Of a DNA stretch of 5,060 nt, positions 1-5,060 are shown piece by piece. This stretch comes from Candidatus Altimarinota bacterium (GTDB taxonomy: Bacteria > Patescibacteriota > Gracilibacteria > Absconditabacterales > Absconditicoccaceae), in NCBI GenBank assembly GCA_027062165.1, contig JAMOTU010000174.1:1-5060 (forward strand), written 5' to 3'. The position numbers and the translations under genes were made by a program. Under the pieces are notes generated by a model. That model did no database searches and was not told where the DNA came from. It was given only the letters and a program-made list of their open reading frames with translations. How positions within the stretch are numbered: the first letter of the stretch is position 1; every line of letters begins with the position of its first letter.

Positions 1-498
1 TCTGAATGATTTCCTAGATGATATTATAAACTTAAATATATTAATGAAAAAACTAGTTTGTTTGAAAAAAATGATTTGAAAATTTTAGACCTTTGAAGTA
101 GTAGAGGAGGTTTTGGATTGTATGCTCAAAAGTTTGCTAGACTTTTAGTGTGAATAGAGATTTCTAACCAATTTGAAAAATATTTAAAAGAAATTTTTTG
201 AGAAAATATCTACTTTGAGGATATTTTTAAGATAAATATTGAAAAATTAAAGCAAAGATATTGAAAATTTGATATAATATTGTGTGATTTGACTTTAGAG
301 CCACAGATTAGTTTTGAAGGATTAAAAAGATTTATCTGTTTGTTTGAAGATTGATGAAAGATTTTATGGGTTCATAAAGGGAAAGATTTTGATTTAAATT
401 TTTGGAAAGGAAAATTTAAGACTATTTGATTAGAAATTGTTAATGTTTTGCCTTGATATGAAAGGCAAGAGTTTTATCTGATTTTGAAAAAGATATAA
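1..498 (+). CDS. RlmE/FtsJ-type rRNA 2'-O-methyltransferase, 5'-truncated by the window
   Basis: Read with UGA as Gly, frame 1 is open from the first base to TAA at 496-498, giving 165 residues without the true N-terminus. The SAM-binding loop ILDLGSSRGGFGLY lies at visible residues 28-41 and resembles the DLGAAPGGW loop of RlmE (RrmJ/FtsJ), which 2'-O-methylates a uridine of 23S rRNA in the ribosomal A site. The family's K-D-K-E catalytic tetrad can be placed: Lys10 in YYKLKYI, Asp96 in CDLTLEP, Lys126 in WVHKGK and Glu157 in ERQEFYLI. The Lys-to-Asp spacing of 86 equals that between K38 and D124 of the E. coli enzyme; the later spacings are shorter. Only a few N-terminal residues seem to be missing. 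TlyA-type 2'-O-methyltransferases share the fold and a DIGASTGGF-like loop, so the exact target is inferred. The stop overlaps the rsmA start, suggesting a two-gene rRNA-modification operon. Confidence 0.72.
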
Positions 499-1286
499 TG
501 TGAACTTATTTAGGTCAAAATTTTTTGGTAGATAAAAGATATATTTTGAAAATTGTTGATGCTATTAAAAAGACTACAGAAAAATATTTAGATAAAAAGA
601 TAGGAATAGAGATTTGACCTTGAAGAGGAGCAATTACTAAATATTTAGTGGATTTCTTTGATAAACTTTTACTTTTTGAAAAAGATGAGAGTTTAAAAGA
701 CTTTTTAGATTTTTGAATATGAAATATTAAGATATATTTTTGAGATTTTTTGAAACAAAATTTAGAGCAAGTTTTACAAAAAGAAGATATACAAGAGGCT
801 ATAATTTTTTGAAATTTGCCTTATTATATAACTTCTCCTATTTTTAAAAAGATAGTAGAAAATCAAAAATATTTTCCTGCAGGAGTTTTTATGATACAAA
901 AAGAGGTTGCTGATAAAATTAAAACCAATGCTAGTAAAAAATCTTATCTTTGGTGGATAGTAAATTATTTTTATGATGTAGAGTATTTATTTAGCGTTCC
1001 TCCAAAGGCTTTTAAACCTGTTCCTAAAGTAGTAAGTGCTGTTGTTAGATTTGTTAAAAAAGAGAGATTTCCAGATATAAATTTTCAGAAAATGTTAAAT
1101 TTTTTGGATTTGGTAAGTTGATACAAAAGGAAGACTTTGGGAAAGATTTTTAAAATTTTAGCTAAAGAAGGAAAGATTGATTTAGAAAATGTTGATTTGA
1201 ATGATAGTATTTTTTGAAAAAGATTAGAAGAGTTAGATTTTAAAGATATTTGAAAATTTTGTTGACTTTTTGTAGAAAATAGTTAA
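498..1286 (+). CDS. rsmA: 16S rRNA dimethyladenosine transferase RsmA (KsgA)
   Basis: This 262-residue protein has the usual KsgA length and uses SAM to dimethylate two adjacent adenines in the loop of 16S rRNA helix 45 during late 30S assembly. Diagnostic motifs appear in order: GQNFLVD at residues 6-12, the SAM loop EIGPGRG at 38-44, the catalytic motif IV GNLPYY at 105-110 followed by ITSPIF, and the PPKAFKPVPKV segment starting at 168. The C-terminal helical domain is present. Eleven of 17 glycines are UGA, including two in the SAM loop and the first of motif IV, so a standard-code reading leaves only fragments such as 816-1121. The ATG shares its A with the upstream stop (TAATG), which implies translational coupling; no Shine-Dalgarno is visible. 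The stop is TAA at 1284-1286. Confidence 0.95.
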
Positions 1287-1308
1287 TTTTAGGTTACCAA
1301 ATCTTGTG

Positions 1309-1316
1309 AGGAGGTG
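1309..1316 (+). promoter_or_regulatory. Strong Shine-Dalgarno for the small gene at 1322
   Basis: AGGAGGTG is nearly a full complement of the 16S rRNA 3' end, with seven bases between GGAGG and the ATG at 1322. No other gene in the window has such a site; their starts are preceded by A/T-rich leader or by an overlapping stop. It fixes the start of the small gene and suggests high translation. The 35-base gap after rsmA shows no convincing promoter, so the gene may be transcribed with rsmA. Confidence 0.8.
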
Positions 1317-1321
1317 TTAAA

Positions 1322-1546
1322 ATGGCGAAAAAAGTATTTAAATGGGAGACAAAATCAGGACGAAAAGGATTTATTCAAGAAGAAGGAGTATTTTTTACAA
1401 AATGGGTGGTTTATGAAGAGGGTAAAAGACTTTTTGGATTAGGTTCGGAGAAAATAGGAGAGCTTAGACCAGATTTAAAGTCAGATGAATTGTTGAAGGA
1501 ACTTGAAAGGTTGCTTGAAGAAAAAGTTAAAATTTGGAAAGTTTGA
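1322..1546 (+). CDS. Small uncharacterised basic protein, 74 aa up to a UGA whose meaning is uncertain
   Basis: I do not recognise this protein. It has no signal peptide or membrane segment. It starts MAKKVFKWETKSGRKG, continues with alternating aromatic and charged residues that look like short beta strands (GVFFTKWVVYEEGKR, about residues 22-36), and ends in a predicted amphipathic helix (residues about 53-70). All seven glycines are GGN and none is UGA, unlike rsmA (11 of 17 UGA) but closer to the adjacent YbaB gene (1 of 6). The start is fixed by a strong AGGAGGTG. The end is uncertain. UGA at 1544-1546 is followed at once by an intrinsic terminator. If UGA is glycine here, the frame runs through the hairpin to TAG at 1637-1639 (105 aa). 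One fewer T in the run at 1547-1551 would give Val-Gly-Phe then TAA. The gene is real on ribosome-site and terminator evidence; its function is unknown. Confidence 0.75.
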   Translation: MAKKVFKWETKSGRKGFIQEEGVFFTKWVVYEEGKRLFGLGSEKIGELRPDLKSDELLKELERLLEEKVKIWKV

Positions 1547-1552
1547 TTTTTA

Positions 1553-1578
1553 AGGAGGGTTTATCCCTCCTATTTTTT
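1553..1578 (+). terminator. Intrinsic terminator after the rRNA-methyltransferase block
   Basis: A perfect 7-bp GC-rich stem, AGGAGGG (1553-1559) with CCCTCCT (1565-1571), encloses the loop TTTAT. After one A comes a run of six T. The hairpin stands out sharply in such AT-rich DNA. It ends the plus-strand block and lies between convergent genes, the minus-strand stop being at 1593. On the minus strand the stem is followed by TAAAAATC, not a U tract, so it acts mainly on plus-strand transcripts. Confidence 0.9.
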
Positions 1579-1592
1579 GTTATATAAAAATT

Positions 1593-2678
1593 TTAAAATA
1601 ATCTTTTCTGCTTGTAATTTTCTCTCTTTGATTTCATAGTGAAATATACTTTTTTTAAATCTGTCTCTTTTTTAGCTTTTTCTATAAAATATTTCAGATT
1701 TTCTATTGTTTCATCAAATTCTTCAGGTTGTGGTTTGTAAGGAGTTCAGTCTTTTCATCAGTGAGTAAAAGAAAATCTTGCAGGATCTGACCAATCGGCT
1801 TTATCACCATATATAAGTTCTGCTGTTTGAACTAAATTGAAAATAGCTTTTGGTCATATACCTTTGATATTTATCAAATCTTTGAAAGTTTGTTTTTCTT
1901 CTCTGATAATATATAGAATTTTAATTAATTTTTTGTAATCAAAATCAGATAACTTTATCCAATGATGATCTGGCATTTTATAATGAGTTTGGATATATTT
2001 TACGATTTCCATAATATCTTGCCTTATTTTATCTGATTCGCTGGATAGTAAGTTTAATACCTGGGGTAATCTTTTTTGTGATGCAATAAAAAACTCATTT
2101 TCTTTTAATCAAAAAGTTTTTCCTTCTAAAATTTGTAGAATTTTTTCTCAGATATTTGAATGCCGATGATATCTTCTAGCTAGTTTATATTTTGTATTTG
2201 CTCATTGTTGAATAACTACATAGTTTCATTTATTATCAAAAAAGATTGTATGATAGTATAAGTTAAATCAGTCTTGTATAAGGCTGTTGTCTATTTTTGC
2301 TAATAAGCGACTTCTAGATTTGATTTTATTAAAGGGAGTTATTTTATATTTCCAGGCTAAACTTTCTATAGTTTGAGGTGTTTTTAAAGCTGTTTTTCAT
2401 TTTCAACCAGCTACATAAATACCTACTTCATAATTTATATTTCTTAAAGCTTGAGATAAGACTCATCATACAACTGTTGTTAATCAAGAAGAATGCCAAT
2501 CAAATCCCAGATAACACCCAAAAGATTGAAACCAAAGAGGATGTGATAATTTTTCTAATAGTTTATTAGTTCATTCTTCTTTTACAAATAAAATTAAAAA
2601 TTTTTCAGCTAATTTTACCATTTTTTCAAATAATCGAGGTGGACAATGTCATCAGTGCAGTGGTAAGTCTATATGCAT
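1593..2678 (-). CDS. DUF763 family protein with a helix-hairpin-helix-like motif
   Basis: With UGA as Gly this is a 361-residue protein matching DUF763, a conserved bacterial and archaeal family of unknown function. Family motifs appear in order: DLPLHGG (4-10), the WFQSFGCYLGFDWHSSG block (49-65), VAGGKGK (89-95) with KTP, SRLLAKIDN (123-131), IQDGFNLYYH (134-143), VIQQGAN (155-161) with ARRYH, a LINIKGIGPKAI segment (268-279) resembling a helix-hairpin-helix DNA-contact motif, and FTHGGKDGTPY (304-314). The length fits the family. About 18 of 25 glycines are UGA, many in these motifs. I chose the ATG at 2678 because the conserved DLPLHGG follows directly and an in-frame TAA lies 15 bases upstream; no Shine-Dalgarno is seen. 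It lies 29 bases after the TraC-like gene on the same strand, so the two are probably cotranscribed. A nucleic-acid role is inferred from the hairpin motif only. Confidence 0.88.
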
Positions 2679-2707
2679 ATGATTGGCTACAATTTAAATA
2701 ATAGATA

Positions 2708-3412
2708 TTATCTTTTGAATTCTGCTTGAGATTTATGTGCATAAGGATTATATACTTTGAAAAGTAGAGAAATTATTTCATCAACTTTTAATCTTTCTGC
2801 TATCATTCACAAAGATTTTAAACCTTCTATTATGATGTTACATCTTGTGTCTAAATGTTTTTTATTTTTTAAGAAGTCTCTATACCTTGCGACGATTTTT
2901 TCAGGAGTTTCTTCTCATCAAGTTAAAGTATTTAATAGTTTTGTAAACCAGGATTTTTTTACTTCTTTGTTATCATTTAATGGATAATAAGGTACTATTA
3001 TATAAAATTCTTTAGAATAAGCTATTCATTGAGTAAGATTTATTTTTTCTAAGAATTTTAGATATTCTTCTCAGTACCATTTTAAAACGTCGTTTTCTAT
3101 ATTATTTACTTTTGTTTTAAGAAATTGAATATAATCTGTTATATCTAAATAAGTACTTCTTATTAAAATTTGTATAGGAAAATCCAATCAATTTAAAAAT
3201 CTTTTGTATTGTTGAACAGCAATTTGTTGTTCTTCATAACTTTTAAGGTCTAGATTTAATCCCCAAACTTTTATGATAGCTCTTAATCATCAATCTTTTA
3301 GAATAATAGTATCATCTCTTATTTCAGAAATTGGCAACATATTTTTTGTACTAAATTTTTCATTTTTAGATATATCTTTTTTGATTTTCTTTTTTTCTTC
3401 TAAATCTTTCAT
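2708..3412 (-). CDS. TraC-like (VirB4 N-terminal type) domain protein
   Basis: This 234-residue protein resembles the stand-alone TraC-like proteins of Patescibacteria, related to the N-terminal domain of VirB4/TraC-type type IV secretion ATPases. Features seen: a Lys-rich N-terminus (about 1-20), a STKNMLPISEIRDDTIILKDG stretch starting at 21, LRAIIKVWGLNLDLKS then EEQQ (43-63), FLNGLDFPIQILIRS (72-86), a KEFYIIVPYYP strand (135-145), and a helical end with LKVDEIISLLFKVYNP (208-223). No Walker A or B motif is present, so it is not an ATPase, and there is no obvious membrane segment. Eight of ten glycines are UGA. The ATG is preceded by TTGATAATT and lacks a Shine-Dalgarno; TTG nine bases upstream is an alternative start. 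In related genomes as I recall them, such genes usually sit beside a VirB4 ATPase gene; here the downstream partner is DUF763, and the upstream neighbour is divergent tig. The family call is by motif memory, not a search. Confidence 0.7.
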
Positions 3413-3439
3413 AATTATCAAATTTTGATTTGGATGTAA

Positions 3440-3467
3440 AATATTTTCTTAAAATATTAAATATTTT
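3440..3467. repeat. Overlapping inverted repeats, three AATATTTT arms
   Basis: AATATTTT (3440-3447) is followed after CTT by its reverse complement AAAATATT (3451-3458), then after one A by AATATTTT again (3460-3467). The middle arm can pair with either neighbour, giving two mutually exclusive 8-bp palindromes. In DNA this could be an operator; in the leader RNA of the TraC-like gene, A-U-only stems would be weak. Chance is a real possibility in such AT-rich sequence. Confidence 0.5.
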
Positions 3468-3481
3468 TTTTCTAAAAGCAA
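3454..3481 (-). promoter_or_regulatory. Possible promoter for the minus-strand TraC-like/DUF763 pair
   Basis: On the minus strand TTGCTT (3481-3476) and TAATAT (3459-3454) are separated by 16 bases, and the -10-like hexamer ends about 41 bases before the ATG at 3412. It lies inside the inverted repeats, as an operator would. The match is partial and AT-rich sequence yields such hits easily. Confidence 0.25.
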
Positions 3482-3487
3482 ATTTAG

Positions 3488-3515
3488 TTGATTTTTGGAT
3501 ATATATTGCTATATT
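3488..3515 (+). promoter_or_regulatory. Possible sigma70-type promoter for tig
   Basis: TTGATT (3488-3493) and TATATT (3510-3515) are separated by 16 bases and end 36 bases before the tig ATG. The hexamers are reasonable but the background is so AT-rich that the call is tentative. Its -35 would lie six bases from the candidate minus-strand -35, giving back-to-back promoters. Confidence 0.3.
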
Positions 3516-3551
3516 TGAATTTATATTTTATATTTTAAATTAAGAAGTTGT

Positions 3552-4751
3552 ATGCAATATAAATTGGTGAAAGGGAATCAATCAAATTATGAGGTAGTAT
3601 TAGAATTGGATGAAAAAGATATTCAAAATTACAAAACTAAAATTTTAAAAGATTTTCAAAAAGAATTACAATTACCTTGATTTAGAAAGTGACATGTTCC
3701 TTTAGAATTAGTAGAAAAACACATAAGGCCTGAGTATATAAACGCTGGTATATATGAATATGCTATAAATGAAGGTTTAAAGAAAATAATGGAAGAAAAT
3801 CCTAATTTGAAATTTATATGAAATGTTTATGATTTAAACGAAAAAGAAGAAAAAGGTAAGAAAATAATTACCTTTAAAATAGATGTTTATCCAGAAGTAG
3901 AAATACTAAATGAAAATTGGAAGGCTATTAAGACGGAGAAGATTTCTACTGAACCTACTGATGAAGAAGTTCAACAAGTGCTTAAAAATCTTCAATCTCA
4001 ATATGCTGAATATAAAGATCGTGAAGATATTACAGAAAATAGTGTGATAAAAGCTAAATTACAGTTTAAAAATAAAAAGGGTGAAGTGGTAGAAGAAGGA
4101 ACAGTGTTTTTATGACCTGAGGATTTTAAAGAAAATCCAGAATTGGCAAAACAGCTTATTTGAAAGAAGAAAAATGAAGAAATAGAAATTCAATATTCAA
4201 AGAAGCAATTGCCACCACATCTTCAAACAAAGGATCCTAAAAGGAGACCAGCAGTATTGGTAATAATTCCATTGGATATAAAAGAAAGGATAGAGCCAGA
4301 AATAAATGATGAGTTTGTTAAAAAATATTTTAACTGAGAACTAAAAAACAAAGAAGAGTTATTAGAAAAAATTAAAGAAGAACTTAAAAAAGCTAAGACA
4401 GAAGGAGGACTTGTTAAGTTTGTTGATGAATATTTGCAAAAAGTATCAGAAAGTTTTAAAGTGGAAATTCCTAAGACAATAATAGAAGAAGAAATTAAAA
4501 CTAGGATGAAGTCATTGGTGAATAGATTCGGTGGTGAAGAAGGTTTTAAAAAGTATATAGAAACTATTGGTGAAGACAAAGCAAAGAAACTTATAGAAGA
4601 TATTCAAAATGCGTCTAAGGAAAGTTTGAAAAAGTTTTTTATTTTAAGAAAGTTAGTAGAACTTTTGTGAATTAAGGATATAGATTGGAATAAGCCATTG
4701 GATGTGGAAAAGAAAATCTATGAAAAATTAACAGGAGATAAAATTTCATAA
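3552..4751 (+). CDS. tig: Trigger factor, ribosome-associated chaperone
   Basis: Trigger factor docks at the ribosomal exit tunnel and shelters nascent chains. This copy has 399 residues, slightly under the usual 430 or so. The ribosome-binding signature GFRKGHVP lies at residues 43-50, the same positions as in E. coli, and both glycines are UGA. The N-terminal ribosome-binding domain is followed by a middle region (about 160-245) in the place of the FKBP-type PPIase domain. That region is poorly conserved: the usual aromatic pocket residues and the PGFE segment are not evident, so isomerase activity is doubtful. A helical, Lys/Glu-rich C-terminal chaperone domain completes it (DEFVKKYF, then long helices with IPKTIIEEEIKTRM). 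Seven of 20 glycines are UGA, fewer than in rsmA or the minus-strand genes. The ATG at 3552 matches the family N-terminus; only a weak AAGAAG precedes it. The stop is TAA. It is followed 28 bases later by the YbaB gene. Confidence 0.92.
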
Positions 4752-4779
4752 AATTTATATCTTAAATTTAATTACAACA

Positions 4780-5060
4780 ATGTTAGGAGGATTAGGAAAT
4801 TTAGGAGATATGAAAAAAATGTTTGATGCTTATAGAAAATTACAAGAAGCTTTAAAAAATACTATTATTAGAGCAAAAGAAGAATGAGTTGTAGTTGAAA
4901 TATCTGCTGATATGAAATTGAGAAATGTTATTATTGAAGATGAGAGTTTGCTAAACCCTGCTTCTAAATCTATTTTAGAGGAAAGAATTAAAAGAGCTTT
5001 TGAAAAAGGTCAACAAAAGGCTCAAGAGGTAGCTATGCAAAAAACTAAAGAGATTATAGG
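4780..5060 (+). CDS. YbaB/EbfC-family nucleoid-associated protein, 3'-truncated by the window
   Basis: The first 93 residues of a roughly 100-residue YbaB/EbfC protein are visible; the frame is still open at the window end, so little is missing. Members are small dimeric DNA-binding proteins of the nucleoid. The N-terminus MLGGLGNLGDMKKMFDAYRKLQEAL matches the Gly-rich start and first helix of the family; EEGVVVEISADMKLRNVIIED (about 35-55) is the central beta sheet; LNPASKSILEERIKRAF and the following Lys/Gln-rich stretch form the C-terminal helix. One of six visible internal glycines is UGA (Gly37). The ATG at 4780 keeps the typical GGLGN start; ATG at 4810 would lose it. No Shine-Dalgarno precedes it. 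It probably shares the tig transcript. Confidence 0.88.

Larger units (their letters stand above)
3413..3551. other. Divergent AT-rich intergenic region
   Basis: This is the 139-base gap between the divergent starts of the TraC-like gene and tig. It is almost entirely A and T, with no open frame of note and no RNA gene visible. It must hold the promoters for both directions unless transcription enters from further away. Overlapping inverted repeats at 3440-3467 and weak promoter-like hexamers facing both ways are listed separately. Confidence 0.8.

Noticed and set aside
1..498. RsmG (GidB) or TlyA as the identity of the first gene
   Set aside because: RsmG shares a glycine-rich loop and a late GG...KG segment but not the K-D-K-E tetrad seen here. 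TlyA could share the tetrad, but the YYKLKYI lead-in and the EFYLI ending fit RlmE better. TlyA is kept as an alternative, not excluded.
498..1286. rsmA as a pseudogene broken by many in-frame UGA codons
   Set aside because: Every UGA sits where a glycine is expected or tolerated, the motifs are intact and in one frame, and the other genes show the same pattern. This is recoding, not decay. Selenocysteine is excluded by number and position.
1546..1592. Terminator acting equally on both convergent units
   Set aside because: On the minus strand the stem is followed by A-rich sequence, so no U tract forms; the DUF763 transcript end is not explained by it.
2378..2987. Plus-strand open frames at 2378-2569 and 2757-2987
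   Set aside because: They are antisense to the DUF763 and TraC-like genes, have no ribosome site and have low-complexity hydrophobic translations.
3413..3551. CRISPR array, tRNA or riboswitch in the divergent gap
   Set aside because: There are no regularly spaced repeats, no GC-bearing stems and no cloverleaf; the repeats are short A/T palindromes only.
4223..4579. Minus-strand open frame of 118 codons
   Set aside because: It is antisense to trigger factor; its Ser/Leu/Phe-rich translation is what the complement of Lys/Glu-rich coding gives.

Overview
The window is strongly AT-rich. Its genes only read through if UGA is a sense codon for glycine (genetic code 25). UGA falls on conserved glycines in family signatures, for example both glycines of the trigger-factor motif GFRKGxVP and the EIGPGRG loop of RsmA, while tryptophan is still UGG. 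This code is established for Absconditabacteria (SR1) and Gracilibacteria (BD1-5), both in the Patescibacteria/CPR. The sequence does not let me choose between the two. With the standard code most of the genes would look like shattered pseudogenes.

Layout. Positions 1-1546, plus strand: the 3' part of an RlmE/FtsJ-type rRNA 2'-O-methyltransferase, overlapping at TAATG with rsmA (16S rRNA dimethyladenosine transferase), then a small uncharacterised protein with the only strong Shine-Dalgarno in the window. A clear intrinsic terminator (1553-1578) closes this block. Positions 1593-3412, minus strand: a two-gene block with a TraC/VirB4-N-terminus-like protein upstream and a DUF763 protein downstream. 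Positions 3413-3551: a very AT-rich divergent intergenic region with overlapping inverted repeats and weak promoter-like hexamers facing both ways. Positions 3552-5060, plus strand: trigger factor (tig), then a YbaB/EbfC nucleoid-associated protein cut by the window end.

The first block is ribosome maturation (two rRNA methyltransferases). The last covers nascent-chain folding and nucleoid organisation. The minus-strand pair is the accessory-looking part: a conjugation or type IV secretion-related domain protein next to a conserved protein of unknown function that carries a helix-hairpin-helix-like motif.

The best anomaly is the small gene at 1322. Its natural end is a UGA six bases before a terminator hairpin, in a genome where UGA should be glycine. 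True UGA termination, a one-base homopolymer error hiding a TAA, and readthrough to a distant TAG are all possible. I see no convincing new multi-gene system; most of the window is recognisable core genes in an alternative code.
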